Shown: positions 19,720 to 32,809, counted from the first letter of the stretch. The stretch: DNA of 64,000 nucleotides from Lactuca virosa (GCA_928212115.1 CAKMRJ010000001.1:178430300-178494299); one strand, 5' to 3'. A program made the numbers and translations. The notes: generated by a model from the letters alone, not told the origin.

Positions 19720-22700
19720 GGGGGGAAGTCAGCGTCCGTGATTGTGAGTTGTGTTGACTCATTCCAATAGACATAGTAGCGATGCAAGAGACAATATAAA
19801 TTAAATTTTGTCAAAACCTTCCTTCCAAACCCAGATATCTTGGTTATTCTCTTCCGAGACCACACTTCTTTTTGGGGACGTGCGTTCAAGGAGTAGAAAT
19901 TCTTCAATTATTCTCTTTCGGTTCTGATGATTATTTGAGGATCATCTTCTGGGTGGAGAGGAGTAAATTTGATGTAGAACTTGCCGTATGGAGAGATTGG
20001 AAGATCGAGCTGGTCCGAGTCCTGGGTTGGTAGATCATAATACATTAATGGCACTATGTCCAAGTCATGGATTATCCCTTCTCTACAGAGTGGGGAAATC
20101 CCTAGCATCGGATTAGGGTTGTCTTTGAGAGCTTGAATTTGAATGCTCTCTTCTAAGGCCCGATCTATTTGAGCCTCAGACCAATCTTCATACTTTTTGG
20201 TGGTCTGTTCGGAGCTATGGAATTTTGAGATAGGCTTTTTGCCTTTGTCTTGTTGATTTCTGAGAATCAAAATCACATGCTGCATGTTCTCATTAATGGT
20301 AAACTCTGGAGGTGGAGGAATCTGGGGCTCTTCCAGAATATTATCAAGTTTCTGAAGTGCAGAAACTTCATCTATTGGAGCTATTCTTGGTGAGGGGATT
20401 GGAGGAAACATCGGTTGAGTGATTCGGAAAGCTTAAATTGTGAGCAAAGTCTTTGCCTTAGCCATTTCACGGCTTCTTTTTAGAACATCAGCCAAGGATG
20501 ATGGCCATGAGACAGCAGACCATATCCTTTGCTCTTCCTCTGAAAGAACTTTCGCTGGAAACTTCCTTGGATCTTGAATTCCTATCACATCATTTGTGAT
20601 GTACTTGTCATCTTCTTCTTCTTCATCACCATCATCATCAGATTGAGTACCTATAGGAATGATTTGAACATAATCATCATCAGACTCATCTCAGAGTTTG
20701 AACTCCAAGGCAGGCTTCCAAGAGATAGAGTGATCTCTTTTACTTTGACCTACTCCCCCTATTGCATCAGATGGCCTGGCAACCGAGGCAAGTAAAGTTG
20801 AATGCCGAAATTCTGAGAGACAATCAAACACCTTCTAAAAGTTGGTGTTCATATGAAAGGTAAGGGCATCATAGGCTTCAGCAGTCGGAGGCTGAGCTTT
20901 GAGGTGGTCGAATAAAATGGAAAGAATGGAAAGCATTTCATCGAACTTATTGTTTGGAACATCCACTATATTCCAGCAGGCTCGGAGGAGTTTGATGAGT
21001 ACTTGCTGCATGATAAGATTCATCTCGTCTTTCTTCCTTATCTCCTTCTCCATCATTTGAATCTACTTTTCATGCCTGACATGCGTTTGTTTGATCAGCT
21101 CATTAGTAGCATTGGTCATGTCATCGTGAACTTTCAGCATGGTGGTGATGGTGTCCAGGTAGTGATGAAGACTTGAATTATACTTTTGCTCAACCTCCTC
21201 AATGGTGTGCTTGAGTTGGAGGGAGATGAGTTGATCCAGCTGTTGAGCCCTTTCTTCATCCGAGGGCCCTTGTTTCTTGACTTCCGAGAGGGAGAAGAGA
21301 GTTGCATCTAGCTTAGTGTCGAGACCAGACACTTTGGCATCAATTTTAAAATCAAGTTCGGAAACCGACTTGTCTAATGATTCAACCTTGGAGACTGTAA
21401 CAGAAACTTTGTCTCGGAGTTCCAACAAGGCAAAAGGATCAGCATAATTTCCAGCTGATGTTACCGTGTCTGATGTAGAACTCTCAGACTTCTCTTTATC
21501 CTTTGCTTGATTGACAAGAGGTTCAGAAGGGCCAGGATTGTTGGCAGTGGTTCTTTGAACTTCCTTGGGAGGATTGGTTTCGGTTTCTCCTTCAAGATTG
21601 TGCTGGACATGGTCATTAAGTTGGATCTCTTCATCAATAGACTCTGATGAAGAATATGAAAGACCGAAGTCATAAATGGGCCTTGATGATGATGGCTTCT
21701 GAGAAATGTAAAAAGTTGAGATGACTGGAGGAGCAGCAATCGAGACACTATCATCATTGAACATGAATTCTATAGAATCCTCTTCATCAGTATTTGGATG
21801 TAATGCATCATGGTGGGAGGACTTCAGAATGTTGGCTTGATCGGTTTCTCCTGATGCAAACTCTTGGTCAGTGACATCGTGTGATGGAGGAATAAAAGGT
21901 GTGTTGCTCTGAATTGCTCGATTTCTCATAGAAATGAGAGTTTATTCCACTTGAGATCGAGTGAGCTTCGGATTCCTGGTGTGAGCCCTGCTAAAAAATT
22001 CTAGCCAATCGGGATAGTCAGTACCTAGTCGTCCTTTACCTGAGCCAGGTATCACACCAGTTGTGGCTTCCAAAGTTGGGCGGACTACTCCAGCTTTGGA
22101 AAGCTTAGGATCCAAGACAAGGGTCTCGAATCGTGCATGTGCAGAAGAAGAAGGAGGGATATCCGATATGACTTATGGGTGTGTTCTAGGGGGTGCAAGG
22201 AACTTTGTTCAACACCCACATGACCTTGTTGGGAAGGTGAGGGTGGATTATGTGGAGACTCCCCGTGAGTGTGTGCACATGGTTTTGAAACTCCAAAGGG
22301 TACTTCAGAAGAGTGGGCAGGAGGGGTGAAAGGATGACCAGAGTTAGTCGGAATGTCTTTGATAGTTTCCTTTTGAGAGGAAGTATCGACTTTGGCTCTC
22401 TTTTTGGCTTTTGGTTTAGAGGGAGAGGTCTTTCTTTTGGCAGCATTCTTTTTCTTTCCGCCAGTGGAGACTGGCTTAGCCACATCCAAGGTGGGATCAA
22501 TGGAGACAAAGGTAGACTGTGTAGGGATATACATAAACAAAGTCTCCAAATGATGTTTCAAGTGAGGGGACTCGGATGGTAGGGTGGCCAACATGTGTTC
22601 AGGAAATCTACAAATGGGTCCGGAAGATGCCTGGTTCGGAAGGCGATAAGTCTTAATAGCTTTGAAAATTAGAAATACCTCTTTCGGAATTGTGTCGACT

Positions 22701-23435
22701 GGAATTGGTTCACGCCTCTCTCGGTAGAGTTTTTAGATGGTAAGAGCCTAGAATCTCAAACTCGATATCTCTAAAGGCTTTCTCTTCACAAAAAAATTCT
22801 GAAAGTCTTGCCACAAGACTTCGGTCTAGTCAACAACATTCGTCTTTCTGGAGTAGATACTTTAGACGACATAGAGCCAATATTTGCTCATAGTGTCCAT
22901 TCCTCCATGTTTCTCAGACAGACCTCGAAGGATGAGATGCATGAGAACTGTCCATAGCCTAAGAATTGTAGATTTCTTGAACTTTTTAGCTTCGAACTCT
23001 TCAGCATACCTTATGTAGTTGAGAAATGTCTGAAACTCTTCAGATGACGGTTCTTGAACTATGAAACCGTTATGGTTTTCTGGAATCCCAATAGTGCTTA
23101 AGAATGTTTTCATTGAAACTGGTATAATATGATCACCAATGATCCTAATCTCAAGAACTCCGTCTTATATCTTGATTATGCCAAAGGCGGTATGAAGAAG
23201 ACGAAGGGGAATGGGTGGATCAGGGATTTTTGTGAGAGGAACTGAGATGGGATGACGAGATACGAACTCGATCATGACCCAAATGGACTCTTCATAGTCC
23301 AAGGGATCCATGGATAACAGTTGAGTGGTGTCTCTGAGGAACGGTTCAGTCGACGACGATGAGGCAGAACCCTTGGAGGAAATTCTTCTTAGGAGCAGTT
23401 TTGGTGATTTTGGGGGCGGTTTGAGAAGAAGCCAT

Positions 23436-24417
23436 TGTTTTAGGTTATGAGTACTTCGAAGAACAAATTGCATAGAGAAAGAAATGAAGGTTATGAGCGC
23501 GTAAAGTATCAAATGGGTTTTGGTGAGCCTTTTATAGGTTGAATGAAAATGGGTCGGATTAGAAGGGTGTAATGATGAAACTCGAATATGGATATGGAGC
23601 ACATTAAATGTGTTGCCACATTTGGAATTAGTTGACCTGCAAAGACGAAAGAATACTATGGCAAGACGTATGAAATGGAAACGGTCATTTGATAGAAAGG
23701 ATGTTCACTTTATTGAGACGTGTGCAAAAAGTGCGATTTTCAAGGATTAAAAGATAATCATCATTAAATAAATAACCGTTTGAGTTATTAAGAAAAAAAC
23801 ATTTCAGAATTAACAATGAAAAACCTTTTGAACTTATTTCAAGAAAGTGATCCCGGAGCAAGGAAGTTCCAAGATGATTTTCTATAAAGATCTCAGAGCA
23901 TGAAAGTTCCTAGATGGATTGTCACAAGATACTTCTGAGATGAGAATGAAAATACTTGTACATGATATAGAGTTCGAGATTGCACAGACTCAGACTGAAT
24001 ATCATAGGTAAAAGGAGAGAACATCTTAGAGTACATATTTAAACAGATTTTGAGATTCTGAGATATGAAGGAATAGATCTCGGACAAAGGTAAGAGTTGA
24101 ACACACATTACCATTTCATACTTGAATTCCGAGATAAGCTTTAAAACACACTTTTGAGATACATTCTGAGGTGAGATCAATCAAAATACCAATGTGACTA
24201 TATTGGTCAAGAACTTCAAAAGATTAGGTGTTAGGTGTTATTAGTTTAGGAGTAGATTAGATTTGTTGATTCAAAAAAAAACTTCAAAAGATTGAGTGAA
24301 CTATACAACTTAAACTAGTAGAAGAGTTTAGATCAAAAGACACGTAAAACGATCCTATTTATTCCGAGTTAATAAATAATTTTGAATTCGGAATTGTTTC
24401 ACTTTCTGATGATAACA
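23436..24417 (-). other. C2 spacer between RNase H stop and extra ORF
   Basis: Stop-rich in both directions; a 95-codon frame at 23893-24180 is low complexity. Words of the type TCTCRGAA / TCCGAGAT recur every few tens of bases in minus sense. Such a spacer might hold an internal promoter or translation signal for the extra ORF, but nothing specific is visible. Confidence 0.4.
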
Positions 24418-25975
24418 TCAGAGAGTGCAAGCCTCTTGAAAGAATTGAGGATCAGGAAACATCATACCCATTTTTTCCAGAAAACCATTGAATTTGGTTT
24501 TGTCTAATGCCTTAGTAAAGACATCAACAATTTCATCGTCAGATAGAACAAAAATAAGTTAAATGTTTCCTTTTAAAACATGATCTTTAATTAAATGGTA
24601 CTGTATATCGATGTGCTTCGTCATGGACTGTTGTGGATTGTGTGAAATCCGAATGACACTTTGAGAATCATAATAGATGGGAATTTGTTGAAACCGGTAA
24701 CCATAATCCAAGAGCTGTGATTCATCCAGAGAACTTGAGAAGTGCAACTAGTAGCAACAATGTATTCGCTTCGGCTGTTGAAAGTGCAATGCAATTTTGT
24801 TTCTTAGATGACGAGCTAACCAATCTTCCACCCAAAAATTGACAGCCACCAGAGGTGCTTTTTCTATCCAATTGAAGACCGCCATAGTCCGAATCGGAGT
24901 ATGCTTGAAGAAGGAAACTCTCATTTGCTGGGTACCAGATTCCGAGACTCTCTATACCTTTGAGGTATCAGAATATTTTTTTTGACCGCCAAAAGATGAG
25001 ACATCTTTGGATTGACCTAAATCTGGCACACAAACTTGTAGAAAACATGATGTCTGGACGACTTTCTGTTAGGTAGAGTAGCGATCTAATCATTCCTCTA
25101 TACTTCTTTTCATCAACAGCAACACCTGATGGGTCCGAAAAGATCTTCTGTCCGAAACCCATAGGTACCTTTATAGAGGCACAAGTGTACATTGAGTATT
25201 TCTTGAGGAGCTCGGAAATGTATTTCTCCTGGTGAATAAAGATTCCCCTGTTAGTTTGTTTTACTTGGAGACCGAGGAAGAAACTTAGTTCACAATTCAT
25301 ACACATTTGGAATCGGCTAACCATTAATTTGGCAAAATCAACAATCATAGATGGATCTGTGGATCCAAAAATAATATCATCCACATAGATTTGAACCAGC
25401 ATGATATGTTTTCCATTTGATCTTTGGAATTGGTTAGGATCGAGAATTCCTCTTTGAAAACCAGAACTCTTGAGAAAGTCACTGAGATTCTCGTATCAGG
25501 CGCGAGGATCTTGTTTGAGGCCATAAACAAATTTTCGGAGTTTGTAGCAATAATTTGGATAAGATGGATTGACAAAACTAGGAGGCTGTTGGAGATACAC
25601 TTTAGTATCAATTTCACCATTAAGAAAAGAACTCTTAACGTCCATTTGGTAAACTTTAAAGCCTTTATGAGCTGCATAAGCAAGAAAGATTCTGATGGGT
25701 TTAAGACGGGCAACAGGAGCAAAGGTCTCGTCATAATCAAGTCCTTCAATTTGTGTGAATCCTTTGGACACCAATCTTACCTTGTTTTGAATGATAACTC
25801 CAATGTCGTCTAACATTTTTCGGAACACCCATCTCGTACCTACAATGAGATGATCCTGAGGAGGAGGAACGAGAGTCCATACTTCATTTCGGTTAAATTC
25901 TGCCAATTCTTCTTGCATGGCTGTAATCCAGTCAGCATGTTCAAGTGCTTCCTTGATGGATTTTGGTTCAACCAT
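24418..25975 (-). pseudogene. C2 reverse transcriptase and RNase H, broken
   Basis: RT motif A is intact (YQMDVKSSFLNGEID) in the segment 25975-25496; a stop follows LKQDPRA. The frame resumes with LVQIYVDDIIFGSTD (catalytic YVDD) from 25402. RNase H remnants include YYDSQSVIRISHNPQQSMTK and the TKHIDIQYHLIKDHVLKGNI end near 24559. The pol frame closes with ...FFQEACTL and TGA at 24420-24418. The DHVLKGNI end and YVDDIIFGST text match SIRE/Maximus-type Copia. Several frameshifts and stops make it inactive. Confidence 0.85.
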
Positions 25976-26043
25976 TGAAATAAATGACGAGAAATGACAT
26001 GCATTTAGGATGTTGGTGGCATAACGAGTTTGAATACCGGTGT

Positions 26044-27233
26044 TTAGATTTCCAATAACTTGGTTTGGAGGATGATCCTTGGTCCAGATGTGTAGTCTCG
26101 GAAGCTCTTCTGTAGAAAATGATCCGACATCAACAATAGGGTTGTGTTGCTCCCCCTAAACAACTTGAATTTGAGGATGATGCTCCCCCTGAACTTCTGA
26201 ACCGGAGATATCAACATCATTTTCGTCCGGAAAGTCAAAGGAGTTAGCATTTTCGTCGTTGTTGTCCAGAATAGGATCGAATTCAGCAAATTAATCCGCC
26301 GCATCTTGGAATCCTTCAACATTTGATTCAAGAGAGGGAAAACCATTCTCTCCCTCAACTTGAGAAGGTTGAATCAGTTCAGACACAAATGGAGGAAATG
26401 TGGGCGTCGAACCTGAAACTTTTTGTGAGATTAGAGCTATAGTTGATGAGGATCAAGATTCTGACTCAAGAGTTGTTTCAGATGGTCCGGACAGGGTTTT
26501 AAAATCGATTTCATGAATTATTTGAGGATTCGAACATCCTGGCAATGGAGCATCAGACTCAATGATGTGGGTTGTGACATGGATTGGGCCATAATTCCGA
26601 ACATAGTTGTCATCGAAGGTGACATCAAAGCTTTCTTCAAGAACACGAGTTCGATGATTCAGAACTCGGTAAGCTTTTGATTTTGCTGAGTATCCAAGAA
26701 AAATTGATTCATCAGCTTTGGGCTGAAATTTCGTGAGCTGGTTACGATTGTTTTTGATAAAGCACCGACAACCAAAGACATATAGAAAGGAGATATTCGA
26801 CTTACGACCATTCATGGCTTCCTACAATGTCATATTGAGGCGTCAATTGATGATGCTACGATTCTGAGTGAAGCAAGTAGTGGACACGACTTCAGCCCAA
26901 TGATAAAGTGGAAGATTTGCAAAATTGAGCATCGATCGAGAAACATCAACTAGGGTCCAGTTACGTCTTTCTACCACACCATTTTTTTGAGGGGTGTAGG
27001 GAGCTGAGAAATTGTGGTTAATACCTTTCTTGGAGAGGAATTTCTCAATGGTAACATTGGTAAACTCTGAACCATTATCACTTCAGATTCATCGAACCGA
27101 CAGTTTTACAAGAACTTCAATTCCTTTGATAAAGTTGATGAGTTACGAGGCTGTTTCTGACTTGAGCCTGAGGAAGAAAACCCAGGTGAACCTTGTAAAA
27201 TCATCCACAATCACAAGAATTTATTTCTTGTGA
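26044..27233 (-). pseudogene. C2 integrase core and C-terminal region, broken
   Basis: The first Asp is in LLHIDLCVP at about 27250-27260. Downstream, SDNGSEFTNV (second Asp) and NGVVERRN (Glu) lie near 27090 and 26960, so the D,D,E residues survive locally, but stops separate them. The C-terminal domain is open at 26815-26453 (VFGCRCFIKNNRNQL...FLGYSAKSKAYRV). The acidic linker to RT follows, with frameshifts. Confidence 0.82.
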
Positions 27234-28930
27234 TGTAGACTTTCTATGGTGGTTGGTACACATAGATCTATATGAAGTAATTCTAACAGTTCCGAGATTG
27301 ATTTTTCAATGATGACAGGATAACCTTTATTCGATTGCTTCCCACATTCACAGGCATAACATAGATGATCGTTTTCAAACTTGAGGAGAGGCAGACCTCT
27401 GACCATTTCACCATAAACAATATCATTCATATATCGAAAATTTAGATGAGCAAGCCTTCGATGCCATAACCAACTGACATTAGGAACTGTCTTTAAGAGT
27501 AGACATAGTTGAGGTGTGCCAATGATCATATTGATGTCAAGAGGATACATGTTCTTCTTGTGATTTGACTTGATCATACATTCTTTTCGGTCTTCAGTCA
27601 TGACATAGCTGTGTTTATTGCAGAATTCAAATCGACGATTTGCATCAGTAAGTTGAGCCACACTAATTAGATTATGCTTTAGATCAGCTACGTATGCCAT
27701 ATTTGATACAGAGAAGTTTCCTTTGGTGAGGACGCCATAAGCTCAGATTTGAGAGTTGGAGTTGTTTCCATACATCACATAGCCAACATGTGGTGAGAGT
27801 TGAGATCACACAGAAAATCTTTCTGCCCCGTCATGTGCATGGAACAAGCACTATCAATATACCATATTATATCTTGTTCTGAAGCACAAAGTGTCAACAA
27901 GGATTAGTGAATTTTGGATTTTTTAGGCTCTGAGTTAGATTTTAGGACTTGGGCTCGGGCTTTGGACTTGGATTGTGACTTTTGAGCAACAGGTGTCTCA
28001 GAATGCTTGTTCCGAGATCATTTGGGAAAGAAGCAAAATGCAAAGGTCTTTTCATTGTTCTAGAAATCATATTCAACAACAGGTTGTTTCAGAACAACTT
28101 TTCTCGGACAAACTGTTTTTGGAGCTGTAGGAATCACAATGTTACTTGAAGTTGCAAAATCTTTTTCAATACTTTTAGCTCTCCACTCAAACTTTTGTTT
28201 TGAATTCTTTGAAAAATTTTGAGTGACATTGTTTTTAACAAATCGTTCTTTGTTTGCTACTGTTGATGGTACATTTGATTTTGAAAGATGTTGTGGTTTA
28301 AAAATCATACCATCAGATTTAGCAATAAAAACAGAGGAAACGATCCGAGGAGAGTTATTTCTTTTGGGACAAGTATCAACATGTTTTTTTCCGAATGGGT
28401 CTGACAACATTGTTTTGAACTACAGAGCTAGGCGGAATGGATGGCCATTTAAGAATCTTAACAGGCGCAAATGTGTTATGGTTCCTTGTGGTCGAGCTTA
28501 CAGTCGAAGATACTTTCTTTTTGGAATTCTCAATGACCTTGGAGTCATGTCTTGACCTAATTTCCTTTTTGAGGGAGTTTTTGGCTTCTATCTTAGGATC
28601 GACGACATCTCTCTTATTTAACGAAGGTTTCTTTCTGGAGTAAGACGATGACTTGGAAGTTTGGCTAGCATATGGGTTGTTAAACTTGGGTTTAATTGGC
28701 ACTAAGGTGGTTTTTGAAATCAATTGAGAATCCAAAACGCAAGAATCAGATAAATATTCTACTACGATTTCTTCTTCAATGTCACTATCAAAAGATGCCC
28801 AAACAAAATTTGATTTATCCGAGTCAGGTCCAGTTGTCTCCGGAATAATTTCTTCAACAACACAATTGTGAGGAGGACTATGGTTCAGAATTTGAAGTAC
28901 AGTATTAGGAATGCTATGAGAAAATTCTGA
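27234..28930 (-). pseudogene. C2 protease, GAG-pre-integrase and gag/pol linker
   Basis: GAG-pre-integrase: LWHRRLAHLNFRYMNDIV and CYACECGKQ within 27700-27221. Protease active site near 27860: WYIDSACSMHMTG. The usual D-S-G is D-S-A here, and the frame breaks soon after (stop near 27800). Between 28030 and 28735 is a Lys/Ser-rich linker (SSSYSRKKPSLNKRD) of the kind that joins gag and protease in this lineage. Confidence 0.75.
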
Positions 28931-28933
28931 GGT

Positions 28934-29812
28934 CTAATTTAGGTCCAGGGGTATCAGAGGCGGAAGAGGCGTGGAATTAAGACATTTGAAAACTATCGGT
29001 TGAAACTCAAGAATCAGGGATGAGAATCGGTCTGAAGTCTCAGGAAGGGGTGACAATGGTGAGACAGGGGTATCCAGATGTTTGTGGTTCGAAATGTCTC
29101 CCATAAAAGTTAAATTTTGTAACTCCTTCAAGGGACGAGCAATAGGTTTCGGAAACTCGCTTCCGAGACCAGGTTCTTTAGACGAAGGATGACGAAAATT
29201 ATGAGCCATCCGTTCATTTGCTTCAAGCATATCAATGGAATTATGCAAAGCATCTATTTTGTCATTGAGACGTTTGTTATAAGAAATTAAAACATTTCTT
29301 TCACAATAAGTGATTTCACATTTGTCCTTAAGAATGATACATTCATCTTTTGACATTACAAGTTCATGTTCTAAAGACTCTATCTTAAGCTTCTTATCCT
29401 CGAAATGTAATCTATGATGACTTAGTTCACTCTCCATCTTCTCATGGCTTCAATGGCAGACTCATATGCTTTGTAAATGATATTCATATTTGATTCGATT
29501 TGGGTTAGATATGATTCACAAAGAGATAAATCAAAATTATTCTCACTAATCATAGATTTTACCTGTTGAACAATGCTTCTATCGGGTGGGTCGTTGGTCA
29601 CCATACAGTAGTAGTTCGGTTCAGCATCATCATAATCTTCCTCTGATCCAGATGATCAGTAGCTTTCATCACATTCGATGGTTTATCTAGCCATAAGACA
29701 CATGTTTCTACCAATAATCACATCATCTTCATCTCCAGATGACCAATATCCTTCCACATCTCTCGACACAATGATAATGAATGCTTTCTTACTAGCAACC
29801 ATTTCTTGGGCT
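28934..29812 (-). pseudogene. C2 gag C-terminal coiled-coil segment
   Basis: Two open pieces, 29604-29422 and 29437-28934, overlap in different frames. Heptad-like text (IESLEHELVMSKDECIILKD) predicts a coiled coil. The upstream stretch MVASKKAFIIIVSRDVEGYW near 29790 resumes the gag frame at the edge of the G2 insertion. Gag zinc knuckle and N-terminus are on the far side of G2. Confidence 0.75.
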
Positions 29813-29817
29813 CGACA

Positions 29818-32388
29818 TGTGATATCCCCAAATTCACGGTTATTTGAAAAATTTTATTTATGCTTATTTAAAAATCAGAGTGTCCATTTTAAAGAATAAT
29901 ATTACGGAATTTGTTCCCAGAAAACATGATAAATATATTATCAAATCATTTATGAAGAAATGTATTTTTTTATATTAAAACTTTGGGATGTCATTGTCAA
30001 TATAGAAACATAAGCATAAACAGACCTTACATTCATTTACACTAATGATTTACATCTCCTTTAATCTCTTAGTGTAATGTATCTTCAAATCGACACCTTT
30101 GATATAAATAAACTGACTGGACCAGGTTGGAAAACCTGGTGAGTACATAGCGTTTTCAACTCACAATAATATAGTTAATTTGTTTCTTCACATATTTCAT
30201 GTCAAACAATTAACCCGATTACCCATCCCCATTTTCTTCATTTAATCTTCCCTAAATATTTACCCTAAGGGTCATCTCCTACATCGTATTTATCTCTCAT
30301 CTCCTTACATCGCATTTCCTTATATGTTTGTTCCTAAGGATCATCGCCTACATCGCATAGACAGTACTGATTTGGGGATGACTCCCTCAATACATGTCTA
30401 GTAAGGGTTAGAGTATCATCGCATGAATACGTACTTGCAACATCGCATGATCTTGTAATTCATAGTAAGGGTTAGAGTATCATCACATGAATATGTAGTT
30501 AAAACATCATCTGAACTCGTTATTCATCACCTACAGGTTATGAGCCTGCTGGTGTTTCCACATGACTAGATTGGATTAGTCAGTGGTCGTCATCTATAAT
30601 CTGGCAGATGACTACATCGCAACATCGTGATATCACAGGTCGAGGTTATGGCATCTCCTCTCATCTCACGTCACCTATTTATCATCACCTATCTATCATC
30701 ACCTAGTTATCATCACCTTTCTATCATCACCTTTCGATCATCACCTATCTCTCATCATCAGTCGCTACCCAATACATATTTATAAGTATAAAAATACATA
30801 TACAGTTTAAATCACGTAAACATGTATAAGTCGTTCATCTAGTATAGATATCACGAACACAGATAATAAGCATGTATATCATGTGTTTATATTAAATACT
30901 TCATATCTATGTGTAAGATGCAAGTAACTATGCACTCACTTGTTAAAGTGATAACTCGAAATTCGGACAACGGTTCACTTCTAACTATCGTCTTTTCCTT
31001 CGACGCAACCTAGCATTGTTATTTCTAAGTTTTATTCTAATATTTATTGCGACTAATTAAATCAATGTCTACGAGCGATATTGTTTTATAAGTGTTAAAC
31101 GATACTTTTCCACTACTATGTACAAACAGGGGCCAGACATGAAACACCGGAGGGCAAGACCATTTTGGCATTTGAGCTGTTTTGAAATCCAACAACCCTA
31201 TGCGGCCCTTCAAACCAAATTCCCCGTACCACGAGCAGTTAAAATGTATTATAATAACACTTTTTATAATTTATACTTAGCACATATATTGCTTATAGGT
31301 TCATAATAACGATAATGAACTTAAGTATAAGTTATACTTAAAGAAGGGTAAGCATAACTCACTTATAATGGAATTTATCTAGGAACCCGACTTTCCGTGG
31401 GAATAACTTCTTAGCCGAAAGATCTTCTTCTCGGAGCCTTCTGGCGCTACGGGACTCGCCTCTAACACTTGGGAAGTGCTAGGGAATGGGAGGGAGAGTT
31501 TGGGAGTATTGAGAGAGAAAGAATGGGAAATGTGTGAGAAAATAAGGTGAATTACGCCTCTATTTATAGGATGAAAATGACCAACACGTCATATTACTGA
31601 GCCCAACATGTCGTTTTGGGGTTCCAGGTGTCATCATCTGATGGCAAGATGTAGGGAAGAAGTAGTGGCTCAGATCGCGCCACGTGTCACTTGCTGTCAC
31701 TCCAAAAACAAATTATATTCTAAAATCCGTAACTTTCACATACAAGCTCCATTTTTGACGTTCTCTATATCCACGCGTAGGTATCGACGGGATCTACAAC
31801 TTTCGTTTAGACTCTATCGGCTAATTTTAACATTATTTTTAAAGTTATATTTTAACAGGCTTAGACAGGTAAAGTCCGTCAAAAACTCATAACTTTGTCA
31901 TCCGACATCCGCTTTCGACTGTTTTTATATTGTTGATCTCCTATTAATGAGATATTCAATTCACATTTAGGTTGTGTTGGCTAAAAATCGATCGATATGA
32001 AATTCGAATTCTGGGTTGTGCACTGTTACGCTAAATCTTAGAAAAATCATATCTTCCTAATACGAACTCAGATTTGGATGTTCTCTATATGCACGATTTT
32101 GGTTTAACGTCTACTACAACTTTTGTTTAGATCGCTAAGGCTAAAAAGTTGTTTATCAAAAATTCACTTTTTACGTTACGCGGTGTCGTGGAGGTTTCGC
32201 CGAAAACTTCGACAAGTCATAACTTCTTCGTTATAACTTAGATTTCAGAGTTCTTTATGTGTACGGAATCCTTGTGACATATACTATAACTTAGTTAAGA
32301 TTATTTATTCTAAATAATATTCTATCAAAAAGTCATTTTTGATGCTTATTGTCTCTAAATTGACTAGCCCGAATATGTGGGCATTACA
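29818..32388 (-). repeat. G2 3' LTR
   Basis: 2571 bp, TGTGATATCC...GGCATTACA in plus orientation. PPT in minus sense AAGGGGGAGATAAC lies next to it at 32389-32403. It contains a 14-bp minisatellite (about 30672-30758) and four degenerate ~160-bp modules starting near 31722, 31881, 32041 and 32211. Confidence 0.88.
30672..30758. repeat. 14-bp minisatellite in G2 3' LTR
   Basis: About six units of ATCATCACCTATCT-like sequence. The 5' LTR has only about four (37951-38000). The two LTRs were identical at insertion, so the copy number changed afterwards. Confidence 0.75.
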
Positions 32389-32403
32389 GTTATCTCCCCC
32401 TTA

Positions 32404-32746
32404 GGATGATTACGTCTCGGAATCATCAACGAACCAAAGCTTGTATAATAACTCTGTACGTTAAATTTTCATCCTAGGTAATAACCGTAACTCTTATGTC
32501 TTTTCTAACGAGTTTATAACTCTTGGACTTCTTGACTGTTGGCGGTGCTCAATCTTGCACCCGCTTTTATCCTATGTTAGACTTTAAATTGTAACCTTCG
32601 AGTTACAAAATCAATCCTTATTAGAGACTCATTTTTTCTTCTTAACAGAATTAAGATAAGTTCTTTTCCTTCGATTATCGTAACAGACCGATGGATCATG
32701 TTCTAATGACCTCTCATTGTATGATGCAATGCTTAGACTCAGGTCT
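32404..32746 (-). other. G2 internal DNA between PPT and S2
   Basis: About 340 bp with no recognisable pol text. One 119-codon frame crosses into S2 and is not credible as a gene. Confidence 0.4.
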
Positions 32747-32809
32747 TTTATTGTAACACCCGATTCTTGGTATGTCTTTAATTCAAGAATAGTATGTATT
32801 TTCTCTGGG

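Larger units (their letters stand above)
17044..23435 (-). pseudogene. C2 extra ORF downstream of RNase H (aORF/env-position), broken, split by S1
   Basis: Reads 23435 to 17044; without S1 about 4.1 kb. The start ATG at 23435 has a strong context (AACAATGGCTTCT). A 1-bp shift near 23375 moves the frame into a Ser-rich segment and a conserved-looking PLDYEESIWVMIEFV region. Later blocks: 22862-23113 (globular), 22186-22594 with a basic, NLS-like GGKKKNAAKRKTSPSKPKAK stretch, 21063-21929 acidic/Ser-rich then coiled-coil (LDQLISLQLKHTIEEVEQKY), 19908-20411, and 17044-17440 (AYSAALNFLKDYVAEFCRCD). Reading resumes on each side of S1. I see no signal peptide or transmembrane helix, so an envelope role is not supported. 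Function unknown. Confidence 0.7.

Noticed and set aside
19908..23602. Reading the minus-strand ORFs as a host gene with exons
   Set aside because: They lie between RNase H and the PPT of C2 on the same strand and have no intron signals at the breaks, so they belong to the element.
30660..30770. CRISPR-like regular repeats
   Set aside because: A 14-bp minisatellite without spacers, in a plant LTR.
31118..31306. A 62-codon plus-strand ORF found in both G2 LTRs (also 38355-38543)
   Set aside because: The LTRs are copies of one sequence, so shared ORF is expected. About a sixth of residues differ, with no sign of protein-level constraint, and the frame is antisense to the element.
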